Assembly: GCA_946811185.2 (NCBI GenBank) | Contig: OX328104.1 | Coordinates: forward strand, 49,522,505 to 49,586,504 | Origin: Hippopus hippopus | Lineage: Eukaryota; Mollusca; Bivalvia; Cardiida; Cardiidae | DNA length: 64,000 nucleotides | Direction: 5' to 3' | Shown here: positions 12,063 to 20,526 of the stretch, piece after piece | How positions within the stretch are numbered: position 1 is the stretch's first letter | Layout of the letters: every line of letters begins with the position of its first letter | Made by a program: the position numbers and the translations under genes | The notes under the pieces: generated by a model | The model's input: only the letters and a program-made list of their open reading frames with translations | Told to the model about the DNA's origin: nothing | The model's database searches: none

Positions 12063-12278
12063 TCTTAACCCTTAGGATGGCCTTTCGCGGACAATGTCAA
12101 TCAAGATCAGACTGCACAGAACATGCAGTCTGATCTTGAATCTACTCTGATCTAATCTACGGTCCGATGAGGTGATTTTTTTCCATTAAAAAAAATACCC
12201 TTGAAATAGCAAAATTTTGGTTCTTTCTGTAGGCTTGAAATTTTTATTTCACTTATTTAGCAGTTTACGGGATTAATT
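12063..12278 (+). repeat. Family B MITE
   Basis: TTAACCCTTAGGATGG at the left, hairpin at about 12086-12140 and a TTTAGCAGTTTACGGG right end. The preceding 11800-12030 is a decayed family A copy. Confidence 0.6.
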
Positions 12279-12404
12279 TCTATTTTACAGGGACGTCTTT
12301 CGAAATCGTCTTTTTCTAGATTATTACAAGGAGTAAAGGGGGGGGGGGGGAAAGACAAGAAAACTAGACAGACATTTAAATGTATCTACAAAATACGTAA
12401 GCCC

Positions 12405-12632
12405 ACATGAACCTGCTGATTAAGAGCAATGAAAATTTTAAGTGGATAGTAAAAACTCAAACTTACCTATTTCAAAGGTTTTTTTTTTCTCTTTTTTGGG
12501 ATGGGCAGGGCAAACGTCTCCGTATCGGACAGTGTAGATCAAGATCAGACTGCACGTTCTGTGCAGTCTGATCTTGATCTACACTGTCCGCAAAAGGTCA
12601 ATGAGTCGAGATTAGCAGCCTAAGGGTTAAAA
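12405..12632 (-). repeat. Family B MITE with near-perfect hairpin
   Basis: Arms 12525-12555 and 12566-12592 (CGGACAGTGTAGATCAAGAT and its reverse) surround CACGTTCTGTG. It ends GCAGCCTAAGGGTTAA. The stretch 12633-13090 is A/T-rich with nothing recognised. Confidence 0.7.
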
Positions 12633-13093
12633 ACATAGACATATGTATTTACAAAAAGGATCAAAGTGTTTATTCTTCAGTACATTTACCAAGTTAGAAA
12701 AAAGATTATACCTAATGGGTTTTAAGCTCGGGTTTTTCCTTAAACTGTTCCCTCTTAAGAAAAATCTAGAGCTAAAGCATTTGTAAATAATTTTGTATGA
12801 TATCTTAGAAGAATAAGGATATCTACAGTTTCATAATTATGTGAAAAACTGAAAAGAGAAAATATTATGGCAAGGGGAAAAATTGTCCTTCACGAGAGAT
12901 TTTTTCTTATTCTGAAAAAAAAAAAAAGTTATTAACAATGGTTTATTACGAAATAAAAGCCATTTTGTCCGAAAAATGTTAAAGAACTTGGTATCAATTC
13001 AAAACTATTTACAACAATATAGGCGGGATCGCCATTAAAAACGTAATGGAGAATTCTTTTGAAACGAGCATTTCCTCTCGTCAAAATATTTCA

Positions 13094-13322
13094 GCCATGC
13101 TCTGGAAAAACGGGGTTATAATACGTTTGCATAAAGTATTGACCTGTGTCGAAACTTTTTGCTTTAGGTAAATTTTCTGAATGTCCAAGGACCATCCTAC
13201 CTCATTATGCAGCCAGTTGATGGACAAAATGGATTTTATGAATCCATGATTATGAGATGACTTGCTTGGCTAACAGATCACGAAGATGCATTACACACCC
13301 TTTCGGCAAAGCATGGCTCATT
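13094..13322 (+). repeat. Family C element
   Basis: Left end AGCCATGCTCTGGAAAAACG, right end CAAAGCATGGCTC, with the conserved TCCATGATTATGAGATGACT block inside. Confidence 0.65.
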
Positions 13323-13373
13323 TTTAAAATCAATTTCTGAAAAGTTGTATCAGCTGGCCAAGAAATATATTTG

Positions 13374-13625
13374 CCATGCTCTGTGGAAAAAAGTATTTTT
13401 TAATGTAAATAGCAACAAGTTTCGACCCATGTCATCCTGCGCGGACTGCGCAGGCTGACATGGGTCGAAACTTGTTGCTATTTGTAAATTTTCTGCATAT
13501 CCAAGGACCATATTATCTCTTGATCTAGTCGGTTGCTGGATAAAATGTTTTTTTTATGGATCCATGATTATGTGATGACTTGATTGGTATAATGCATCCC
13601 TTTCCCCCTTTTTCCTCATATACAT
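13374..13625 (+). repeat. Family C element with perfect internal palindrome
   Basis: Starts TGCCATGCTCTGTGGAAAAA. An almost perfect inverted repeat at 13408-13482 (AGCAACAAGTTTCGACCCAT and its reverse) surrounds GCGCGGACTGCGC. Confidence 0.65.
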
Positions 13626-13882
13626 TTTTTTTTCAAACAATATGTAAATATTTGTGCCCCTCGTTATAGCGTTCCTTTGGGTCAGATTAAACTTATCAAC
13701 TTTTGGCATTAGTTTTCGCATTTTTGTATTTTCAAACTATAGCTCAAAATTTACGTCTGCTTTATGTAAATTTTCAATTCATATTTCACATAATCCGACA
13801 CCACTGATATAAAAATATTTTCACCTCTATGATATTAAAATTCATCTTTTTTCATCCCATTATATTCAAATAATATATATTA

Positions 13883-14138
13883 TATGAACCACGCAATGGC
13901 AAGGCGGGATTTAATGAATCTCTGTGATACTTTATACCAAGCCAGTCATTTTATAGTTATTTATCCGTAAAATCCAGTTTGAAGCCGACTGAATCCTGAG
14001 GTTGACTGGTCTTTGGACATGCAGAAAATTGACCAATAGCAAAAACTTTGGGTTCAGGTCAGTCGTCGCAGTCCGCGCTGGCTGACCTGAGTCGATACTT
14101 TTTACAGACGCAATATAGCCCCCTTTTCACAGAGCATG
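13883..14138 (-). repeat. Family C element
   Basis: Right end TTTTCACAGAGCATGGCTCAT. The GACCTGAGTCGATACTTTTTACAGACGC segment near 14085 is the same site type into which the Polinton inserted, as seen at 14781-14794. Confidence 0.65.
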
Positions 14139-14148
14139 GCTCATATAT

Positions 14149-14411
14149 GGCCTGCAACACGCGAAAAGGGGCATTCGGACATTAGCGTAAACTGTCGTCT
14201 CGGATCAGCCTGCGCAGTCCGCGCAGGCTAATCCTAGACGGCACTTTCCGTTTTTATGTAATTTTCTGTTTTGCGCAAGTCTGCTTTAGCACAAAACTTA
14301 GTGTAGTCGTAAAGTGCCGTCTCGGATTAGCCTGCGCGGACAGCGCAGGCTGATCCGAGACGACCCTTTACGCAAATGTCCGAATGCCCCTTTTCGCGTG
14401 TTGCAAGCCAG
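14149..14411. repeat. Family D element, well preserved
   Basis: Inverted ends GCCTGCAACACGCGAAAAGG / CCTTTTCGCGTGTTGCAAGC, and two GCCTGCGC-type palindromes at about 14208-14229 and 14329-14352. It is the better copy of the pair with 5199-5457. Confidence 0.8.
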
Positions 14412-14494
14412 ATTATGTAAAGATTATTTATGCAAAATTTGGCCCGAGACATTTTTGTAATACCAGTTTATAATGTTTGCATATTTTATTGATG

Positions 14495-14788
14495 ATGAGC
14501 CTTGCTCTAGCAAAAGGTGGGGTGGGGGGGGGGTGGTGGTTGATGCATATCCATTATGCAATACACCAAGCAAGTCATCACATAATTATAGATCCATAAG
14601 ATCCATTCTGTCTAACAGCCGACTGAATTATGAGGTGAACTGGACCTTTGACATGTAAGAATTTAAAGATAGCAAAAAGTTTCGACAAGGTTAAGCCTGC
14701 ATGGAGTGCGCAGGCTTAACCTGATCAATACTTTGGCAGATGCGCCAAACCACCATTTTTAGAGAGCGCACTGCGCAGGCTGACTTGC
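14495..14788 (-). repeat. Family C copies; Polinton insertion target (left half)
   Basis: A family C element runs from GAGCCTTGCTCTAGCAAAAGG to about 14768. A second family C fragment, GCGCAGGCTGACTTGC, leads straight into the TCGATA duplication. Its continuation, TTTTTTGCAGATGCAATTAA, lies after the Polinton at 31285-31304, so the element split this repeat. Confidence 0.65.
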
Positions 14789-14794
14789 TCGATA
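14789..14794. repeat. Left target-site duplication (TCGATA)
   Basis: The six bases directly before the AGTAGT terminus are TCGATA. The same six bases follow the right terminus, which fixes both element ends to the base. Confidence 0.95.
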
Positions 14795-15100
14795 AGTAGT
14801 ATATAAAAGGAACCCCACGGGCCAAAACCCTAAATTCTATAATTTGTCTCGAAAAGAATATACACGTTTCAGGGCATTCATACGATTTTTTTGAATAAAT
14901 CTATTTCTTCATAATTCTAAAGAAAAAATAAATTTCATTATTCACTAACCAACGCACCAACTAATATATATATATATATCAAGGCTCCCATATGTGTCAA
15001 CGCAAGATAAGTCTATGCATGAGGGACCATCTAATTACTATAATCATTTTACATTAAATTCAAAAAATAAAGAAGTGAAAAAATTTTTTTGAATTTTTTA
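14795..15100 (+). repeat. Left terminal inverted repeat
   Basis: This matches the reverse complement of 30983-31278. The outer 265 bp or so are near-identical, differing by one or two TA units in a dinucleotide run, a C/T change near 15013 and changes near 15052-15054. The inner 40 bp are more diverged. Weaker similarity continues to the ATG of the first gene, where both ends read AATTCAAGATG. It holds a TATAAAA motif near its outer end (14801). Confidence 0.93.
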
Positions 15101-15126
15101 AATTTTAAGTTATAAAATAATTCAAG

Positions 15127-15924
15127 ATGAGTGTGCTAAATAGATTTAAAGATTATAAAATTGTACAAAATCTAACAAGAGTTCTTGAAAATAAACATCG
15201 TTTAAAAAGATTGTATGTAAAAGATAAAAAATTATATATAACTTTAAATGGTAATTTACTAGAGTCACAAATGTTTGACCCAATTGTTATATTAACGAAA
15301 TTAATACCATACAATTATTACTTACATAGTAAACAAAAGTTGGTTGAATCTGATTTTATCACAACTATTTTTATGGTTTGGCCAGACCAGTGCCTTTTTA
15401 ACGAAGACCCTAATCGACATAAAGGTAACAATATATATACTATCATTCAAATACCATTTTGTAGAAGTGATAATTTTATTGGTGATTATAAAAATGCTTT
15501 GTTGGAAATAGTGGAAGATAAAGATAGAGAACCGGTTCCAACTAATTATGCAATATATCCTATGACAACATTTAGAAATGATATTCATCCTGAATATGAT
15601 AATGAATATGTTAGAGAAAATATAGAAAAATATAATAAAGAAGGTAATAGTTGTGGTTATATAGATTATTGTGATTATAGTTGGTATGGATTTGAACTTC
15701 TTACACAAGAAAATAATTTAACATATGGTTATGTACAAATAGAAAATATAGAAAATATAGAAAATATAGAAAAAACAAAAAAAATAAAAATATTTGTAGA
15801 GGAGTTATGTTGTATATGTACCATTAATAAACCTAATATAGCATTTAATTGTGGGCATCTATGTATATGTGATGAATGTAATAAATTAGATGAATTAGAT
15901 AAATGCCCTATGTGTAGGCAGTAA
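15127..15924 (+). CDS. RING-finger protein 1 (candidate E3 ubiquitin ligase)
   Basis: 265 residues. The last 41 form a C3HC4-type RING: a CCIC pair, then CGHLCIC, then CDEC, and a final CPMC close to the C-terminus. This placement resembles the C-terminal RING of IAP/MIB-type E3 ligases. The N-terminal 200 residues are not recognised, and no BIR repeat is visible. A short IEN tandem repeat (residues about 208-217) links the two parts. The likely role is ubiquitin transfer to host or viral targets, such as control of cell death or defence, but the target is unknown. It is the first gene inside the left repeat. The ATG is preceded by TTATAAAATAATTCAAG. The next gene is a related RING protein. 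Confidence 0.85.
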   Translation: MSVLNRFKDYKIVQNLTRVLENKHRLKRLYVKDKKLYITLNGNLLESQMFDPIVILTKLIPYNYYLHSKQKLVESDFITTIFMVWPDQCLFNEDPNRHKGNNIYTIIQIPFCRSDNFIGDYKNALLEIVEDKDREPVPTNYAIYPMTTFRNDIHPEYDNEYVRENIEKYNKEGNSCGYIDYCDYSWYGFELLTQENNLTYGYVQIENIENIENIEKTKKIKIFVEELCCICTINKPNIAFNCGHLCICDECNKLDELDKCPMCRQ

Positions 15925-15965
15925 TTTTGAATTTAATAATATTTTTATATAAAATAATTAAAAAA

Positions 15966-16616
15966 ATGACAAGCCTACCTATAAAAATCGATTTTCTAAT
16001 TAATAGAGAAAAAATTCTTAATTCTCATAGATATATAATAAATAAAGAATTTCCGGTTCATTCTATAAATAACGTTTTATCAAATTATAAAGGTCTTTTT
16101 TACCACATTTATAGTAATATGCTAATAACTGACAATCAAGGAATTCCATATGATGCTATTGCAATGTATATAAAAATAACTACTAATTTAAAGAGACTTA
16201 GAGCGTTTAGCTTAGATATTTATGAAATAAATAATGATGATACTAATTTTCTAGAAGAGTTAAATGAAAAGATAGATGACATCTATTATTTTATTAATAA
16301 TAATGATAATATAAATTTAAACCAAGAAAAAGTGACTTCAATAGAAATATCGATATATAAAGATTTTTGTCCTTGGACTGAAGCTTGGATTGAATCTGAA
16401 AGGGCACAAAACTTTGAACCTGAAGAACCTATTGTACAAATTAATAACGGTTTAAAAACATTTTACTCAGAATCTTGCATCATATGCGATGAAGTTAAAC
16501 CTAACATATTATATTGTAATTGTGGTCATGTACCAATATGTGAAAACTGTAATAAACTAGCAACTAATACATGTGTTATATGTAGAACCGTATCTACAAT
16601 TAAAAGAATTTTGTAA
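15966..16616 (+). CDS. RING-finger protein 2 (paralogue of RING 1)
   Basis: 216 residues if translation starts at the ATG at 15966. The frame is open from 15927, but only 15966 sits just behind a TATATAAAATAA motif, as the other genes of the element do. The C-terminus carries CIIC, CNCGHVPIC, CENC and CVIC, a C3HC4 RING with the same spacing as the gene upstream. Both genes also share a long, weakly similar N-terminal part, so this looks like an old tandem duplication. It probably acts as an E3 ubiquitin ligase in the host cell; the substrate is unknown. It ends 41 bp from the convergent fibre-like gene. Confidence 0.82.
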   Translation: MTSLPIKIDFLINREKILNSHRYIINKEFPVHSINNVLSNYKGLFYHIYSNMLITDNQGIPYDAIAMYIKITTNLKRLRAFSLDIYEINNDDTNFLEELNEKIDDIYYFINNNDNINLNQEKVTSIEISIYKDFCPWTEAWIESERAQNFEPEEPIVQINNGLKTFYSESCIICDEVKPNILYCNCGHVPICENCNKLATNTCVICRTVSTIKRIL

Positions 16617-16660
16617 AATAAATATATAATATATTTTTTATAATATATTATATATATTTA
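16617..16660. terminator. AT-rich inverted repeat between convergent genes
   Basis: The gap between the convergent RING 2 and fibre-like genes is a near-perfect A/T palindrome of about 16-18 bp arms around a T run. Its position suggests a shared 3'-end signal for both transcripts. This is inferred from position and structure only. Confidence 0.45.
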
Positions 16661-17845
16661 TAAGTCTAACTCTACCAAAATAGATATGTAAGAGTGTTCC
16701 ACAGTAGGGATGGTTGACCTTGAAATAAAGTTTATGATATCGCATTGTTTTACCTCCAACGCCACAGGAAAAACTACACAACTACAAGTTTCATTCGCTT
16801 TTTTAATAATAGAGTAATCAACCTGCTCATTTCCGTTTACCACAATATTAACTATTACCTCTTCAGGTACATTAGGGTTAGTTGTAATAACTGATAAACT
16901 ACCTCTTATAATTCTACCCGGCGCATTCATACAATAACCACCCATCCTATGGGCAGCACCTGAAGCACCATTACCAAATGAAAACTCATAATTACCTCTT
17001 CCAAGTGGCCCGTTTTCTTCAGCCCACACGGTTATAATAGGTTTAGGACCTATGAGAGAAGGAAGAGATACTTTTCTATCTACATAGGATTTTGTCGCTA
17101 AATCTCTCTCTTCTACCGGGGTTGCCGCGTTTTTTATAGAAAAACCTTGAAGGTCTATGTCAGTCACCGCCATGAAACTCCCATCCGGATTTTTTATAAT
17201 GGCTCCACCGTTATCAACATAATTTTTATTGACAGCAGAGTCACGGGATACTGGATTAGGTAAACCAGTAATCGAGTTACCAGTCATATCTATTCCACCA
17301 TCTATTGAATAGGAACCATCTTGGTTTTTTGTTAAAGCTTTTTCACCTGCGGTAGCCGCCTCAATAGCGGTATCCACGTAAAACTTATTAGAGGCTTGGT
17401 CGTGTCTCGTGGGGATTCCGAGATTGTTAATTACTCGTCCTCCCATTGAGATTGCATCATCTGCCTCATACCACCTTCCATCTTTATAAACAAAGGCTTT
17501 ATCAACATTATCCACATATTTTTTAGTAGCAGCTTCACTCGGTTCTGTTGGGTCCTTAACATTTCTTATCGGATTAAAACCCATATTTAAATATCCAGTA
17601 ACGTGGTATCCTCCGTTTTCAACCAACAACTCTGAGTTGGCGTCAACATAAGCCTTAGTTGCTGCATCTTGAGGATTTACTGGATTACTAACCCTTGTTA
17701 ATGTATTACCATTCATGTCTATAGAACCAGTAACGATGGTTGTTCCATCTTTACGTAAAAAATTATTATTTATGTAAGCGAGTGACACACCATCACCACT
17801 TGTTTCACCATCATCTTTCATTCGTCCAAATTTGTCAACAGGCAT
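16658..17845 (-). CDS. Tail-fibre-like repeat protein (candidate virion attachment fibre)
   Basis: 395 residues. After about 40 residues come five repeats of roughly 45-50 residues. Each has a G-x-(I/L)-(D/N)-M-x-G segment and ends in the A(A/S)xKxYVD motif, with YVD near residues 66, 110, 157, 209 and 254. DAATKAYVD repeats are typical of bacteriophage tail fibres, where they form trimeric beta-rich shafts. Residues from about 261 on form a separate C-terminal domain with no repeats and several cysteines, placed like a knob. A role as a trimeric spike at the capsid vertex binding host cells is inference. It is the last gene of the leftward block. Its ATG follows TATATAAAAAAA. Confidence 0.75.
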   Translation of the reverse strand: MPVDKFGRMKDDGETSGDGVSLAYINNNFLRKDGTTIVTGSIDMNGNTLTRVSNPVNPQDAATKAYVDANSELLVENGGYHVTGYLNMGFNPIRNVKDPTEPSEAATKKYVDNVDKAFVYKDGRWYEADDAISMGGRVINNLGIPTRHDQASNKFYVDTAIEAATAGEKALTKNQDGSYSIDGGIDMTGNSITGLPNPVSRDSAVNKNYVDNGGAIIKNPDGSFMAVTDIDLQGFSIKNAATPVEERDLATKSYVDRKVSLPSLIGPKPIITVWAEENGPLGRGNYEFSFGNGASGAAHRMGGYCMNAPGRIIRGSLSVITTNPNVPEEVIVNIVVNGNEQVDYSIIKKANETCSCVVFPVALEVKQCDIINFISRSTIPTVEHSYISILVELDL

Positions 17846-17860
17846 TTTTTTTATATAGTA

Positions 17861-18277
17861 CTAAAAAAGTTTATTTAAAACATTTTGAAACTGGTTACCT
17901 CTAGATAACTCTTTTAGAATGTACAAACATAAATGACCACAAAATACTTGCCCAGCTTGTTGTAATTGGTCAGTATTGTACTGTATTGGGCTTTTTAAAT
18001 AATCTCGAATTTCAATAGGTGGTTGTATGCCATAACTATCAAAATAAATTTTAGTTTTACCATTTTTATACCAAGCGACCCAATGTGTACCAGGCCCATC
18101 ACTTTTATCAAAGTTTACTATACCACATTCTTTTTTACTTGGTTTTCTCGGTAATGTATCTAGTAAAAAAACTCCTCTAAAATAAGGAATCTTTAATCTT
18201 TTAACGGCACCCTCTAATTCGAAATTGTTCAACGGTTTATTCGGTAAAATTACATTTTCAATCGAAATATTTGACAT
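17861..18277 (-). CDS. Adenovirus-type maturation cysteine protease (PRO)
   Basis: 138 residues from the ATG at 18277. The frame is open upstream to 18334, but 18277 follows CTATAAAAAA and clears the integrase stop by 10 bp. The active-site set of the adenain (C5) family is visible: His65 in GTHWVAWY, Asp80 in YFDSYG, Gln107 or Gln110, and Cys113 in FCGHLC. In adenoviruses and Polintons this enzyme cuts capsid precursors after Gly-Gly-type sites during virion maturation. Likely substrates here are the pX-like and pVI-like proteins, which have Gly-Gly sites before membrane-active segments. The length is short compared with adenain (about 200) but normal for Polintons. Confidence 0.93.
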   Translation of the reverse strand: MSNISIENVILPNKPLNNFELEGAVKRLKIPYFRGVFLLDTLPRKPSKKECGIVNFDKSDGPGTHWVAWYKNGKTKIYFDSYGIQPPIEIRDYLKSPIQYNTDQLQQAGQVFCGHLCLYILKELSRGNQFQNVLNKLF

Positions 18278-18287
18278 TTTTTTATAG

Positions 18288-19181
18288 TTAAATATTTCTA
18301 ATGTCTTTATTGTCAACCCATGAATTAAATTCATCAGGATAACCTTTCCACTTTACAAGAGATTTCTTTTTTCCTTTTTTAATAACCTTTTCTATCCTAT
18401 ACAACTCTTGACTGGTTTTCTGCAGTTCAGGTTCATAAAAGGTACCTTGTATTTCTTCTCCATTAAAATCTTTAATTTTATATGTTATAGGTGATGTAAG
18501 TTTTACTTCAGAAACTGTAAAAACCTCCTCAGTCCATCTTGTTGTATAACCTTTTTCAAAAGTCTTTTTCTTTTTAGTTATCCTTACTTTATCTCCAACA
18601 GAAAACTTAGGATTAAAGCCTTTTATTTCTAAATGATCGGGGTAAAGATTTCTCCAAACTCTCGTTTCATTTTCTTTTTTACTAGCGTCTACCGGAGTCA
18701 TCTTAATAGATGAATGCCTCGTGTTATTATATTTTTTAACCAAATCCGGTAGCACATTGATGTAAACGTTTGTAGAGTTAGCGGAAAAATACTTCCACAT
18801 TTTTTCTTTCATTGTTCTAATCCATCTCTCAACCACACTAGATTTTTCCTCATTTTCAGTAGAATATAATTCAACCAAATCTTTTACATCTTTGTTATAA
18901 AACTCTTTACCCTTATCCACCCACATTTTTTCAGGTTTTCTCTCCTTAAAAATATTTTTTAATGCTATAGCAACAGATTTTCCTGTTTTATCTTTTAATG
19001 GCACCAGATATCCATATTTAGAAAAGATATCAATGACAGCGAGAAGGTATTTAACACCATGATTAAACTTAGAAAATGCTTGCATGTCTACTAAATCCGC
19101 AGCCCATATCCTATCTATACCGTTTACTCTAACTCTCCTTTTCTTAAATTTTCTTTTTACAGGTTTATGTAATTCTTCCAC
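18288..19181 (-). CDS. Retrovirus-like integrase with chromodomain (INT)
   Basis: The rve-type catalytic core has Asp29 in WAADLVD, Asp89 in WVDKGKEF and Glu118 in SVVERW. A C-terminal chromodomain follows at about residues 260-297, with KWKGYP and W in NSWVD. It joins the element's ends to target DNA, giving the 6-bp duplication; the chromodomain may steer site choice. No ATG precedes the core in frame: residue 1 as given is a GTG, the next Met is residue 33 inside the core, and the frame is open only back to 19241. An 11-A run (19195-19205, minus strand) lies where the upstream PLA2 frame would pass into this one by a -1 shift. Expression thus needs frameshifting, splicing or a non-ATG start, or one base is missing from the run. 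Confidence 0.92.
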   Translation of the reverse strand: MEELHKPVKRKFKKRRVRVNGIDRIWAADLVDMQAFSKFNHGVKYLLAVIDIFSKYGYLVPLKDKTGKSVAIALKNIFKERKPEKMWVDKGKEFYNKDVKDLVELYSTENEEKSSVVERWIRTMKEKMWKYFSANSTNVYINVLPDLVKKYNNTRHSSIKMTPVDASKKENETRVWRNLYPDHLEIKGFNPKFSVGDKVRITKKKKTFEKGYTTRWTEEVFTVSEVKLTSPITYKIKDFNGEEIQGTFYEPELQKTSQELYRIEKVIKKGKKKSLVKWKGYPDEFNSWVDNKDIRNI

Positions 19182-19498
19182 TAAAGTTTCGAAATTTTTT
19201 TTTTTACTCCCATTCCAAATTTCATTTTCGTTCCAATGAGTCTACTTACCAAACCTCTTTCCATTTTTTCTCTAATACTAGGATTGTAAATACCTTCTAA
19301 CTCCGTTAACATATCTTTATCACATATTTCATTCCTAGTTTTTGTATCATCATGCTTAAGATAGCAAACATCATGGTGATAAGCAGCTTTATCAACACGG
19401 TTTATTGGTTTACTCCATTCCTTCGGTGTTAAATCTGGATTGAGTCTTTTATTTAGTTTGGTACCTGGTCCTGTAAAGTTGTGCCCTGGTAGATGCAT
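19181..19498 (-). CDS. Phospholipase A2-like protein, C-terminal part of a split gene
   Basis: 105 residues in this frame. A GPGT calcium-loop motif (10-13) and a YHHDVCY catalytic His-Asp motif (40-46), with a further Asp near 60, match the short PLA2 domain best known from parvovirus VP1, where it breaches endosomal membranes. Here it likely serves cell entry or membrane penetration. The frame upstream stays related: a zinc-ribbon frame (19528-19683) runs into this region but is out of phase by a -1 shift at a 10-A run. The ATG at 19498 is probably internal to the ancestral gene and lacks the TATAAAA motif. It abuts the integrase frame at its end. Confidence 0.8.
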   Translation of the reverse strand: MHLPGHNFTGPGTKLNKRLNPDLTPKEWSKPINRVDKAAYHHDVCYLKHDDTKTRNEICDKDMLTELEGIYNPSIREKMERGLVSRLIGTKMKFGMGVKKKISKL

Positions 19499-19527
19499 TT
19501 CAACAGGTAAATTATTTATAAATTTAT

Positions 19528-19683
19528 TTAATATACTACTCCCAGTGGTTTTTTTTTTATAAATTGTGATTTAGTTATTCCACAAATAACACATTTCCCC
19601 TGCATCATATTTCTTCCATTTTTCGAAATGGTATATTTTATATCACTCGTATCAGTATGTTTTTTACATTTAACGCAATACAT
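19528..19683 (-). CDS. Zinc-ribbon N-terminal part of the PLA2-like gene
   Basis: A 51-codon frame starting at the ATG at 19683, directly behind TATATAAAATAAA. It has Cys3-x2-Cys6 and Cys31-x2-Cys34, a four-cysteine zinc ribbon. Then comes an Ile-Lys-rich end at a 10-A run (19549-19558), after which the frame stops. In related elements I recall this ribbon preceding the PLA2 domain in a single protein, so this and 19181-19498 look like halves of one gene. The start and promoter-like motif belong to this half. Confidence 0.72.
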   Translation of the reverse strand: MYCVKCKKHTDTSDIKYTISKNGRNMMQGKCVICGITKSQFIKKKPLGVVY

Positions 19684-19722
19684 TTTATTTTATATATAAA
19701 AAATAAAAATATTTAAATAAAA
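19684..19722. promoter_or_regulatory. Bidirectional promoter region of the leftward and rightward blocks
   Basis: Only 39 bp separate the divergent start codons of the zinc-ribbon gene (minus, 19683) and the ATPase (plus, 19723). The gap is pure A/T apart from nothing else notable. It contains TATATAAAA read in both directions and a second AAATAAAA just before the ATPase ATG. Function is inferred from position. Confidence 0.55.
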
Positions 19723-20505
19723 ATGGATATTATAAACTTATCATGGAATGAAGTAGTATCAAAGAGATTTAATCACTCCCTTTTACCAAAAAGTATTAGG
19801 GGTTTAATTATAGGAAAATCAGGATGTGGTAAAACTACTTTATTATTAAACCTTTTACTCAGACCAGATTGGCTTGACTACAACGATTTAAGTGTTTTTG
19901 GAAAAAGCCTTTTTCAACCAGAATACCGAATACTAAAAAAGGCTTTTGAAGAAAAACTACCAAAAGAATATATCTTAAGGTTGTTTAACATACGTGATGA
20001 GATACAAGAAACAAACATTCCACCAACAGCTTTAGTTGAAGAATGGGTTAAAACGATTAAAAACAAATCGGATATAAATTGCAACTTCTTTGAAAATGCT
20101 AGTGATGTACCTGACCCGAGAGAGTTAAACTCAGGAAATAAAAATTTAATGATTTTCGATGATTTACTTTTAGAAAAGCAAAATAAATGTGAGTGTTACT
20201 ACATTCGAGGAAGGCATAGTAATGTTGACTGCTTTTACCTCTCACAGAATTATTTTAGACTACCTAGACAAACTATTAGAGAAAACGCTAATTTTATTTG
20301 TCTTTTCCGACAAGACCTAAAAAACCTTAATCATATTTATAGCGACCACATAGGTGAAGATATGTCTAAGGATGAGTTTAGAAAGTTTTGTCAAAAGGCA
20401 TGGGAAAGACCACATGGTTTCGCTATCATTGACTTAACCAGTAAAAAACATGATGGAAAGTATAGAAACGGTTTTGATAATTTTTACATACCTAAATCAG
20501 TATAA
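19723..20505 (+). CDS. FtsK/HerA-type genome packaging ATPase
   Basis: 260 residues. Walker A is GKSGCGKTT at 31-39 and Walker B is LMIFDD at about 142-147, the A32-like pattern of Polintons and large DNA viruses. The enzyme pumps the element's DNA into preformed capsids using ATP. The size is normal for Polinton ATPases (about 220-260). It opens the rightward structural block, 21 bp before the penton-like gene. The ATG follows AAATAAAA. Confidence 0.93.
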   Translation: MDIINLSWNEVVSKRFNHSLLPKSIRGLIIGKSGCGKTTLLLNLLLRPDWLDYNDLSVFGKSLFQPEYRILKKAFEEKLPKEYILRLFNIRDEIQETNIPPTALVEEWVKTIKNKSDINCNFFENASDVPDPRELNSGNKNLMIFDDLLLEKQNKCECYYIRGRHSNVDCFYLSQNYFRLPRQTIRENANFICLFRQDLKNLNHIYSDHIGEDMSKDEFRKFCQKAWERPHGFAIIDLTSKKHDGKYRNGFDNFYIPKSV

Positions 20506-20526
20506 AAAATATTTAAATATTATAAA

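Noticed and set aside
782..14411. CRISPR-like array from recurring palindromic repeats
   Set aside because: The repeats are dispersed MITEs with irregular spacing in a eukaryotic genome; there are no regular spacers and no cas genes.
15322..15708. 128-residue minus-strand frame
   Set aside because: Antisense shadow of the RING 1 gene, made of Ile/Phe/Thr runs, with no promoter motif.
18288..19181. Integrase as part of an LTR retrotransposon
   Set aside because: No reverse transcriptase, RNase H or long terminal repeats are present. The integrase sits within a Polinton gene set bounded by inverted repeats.
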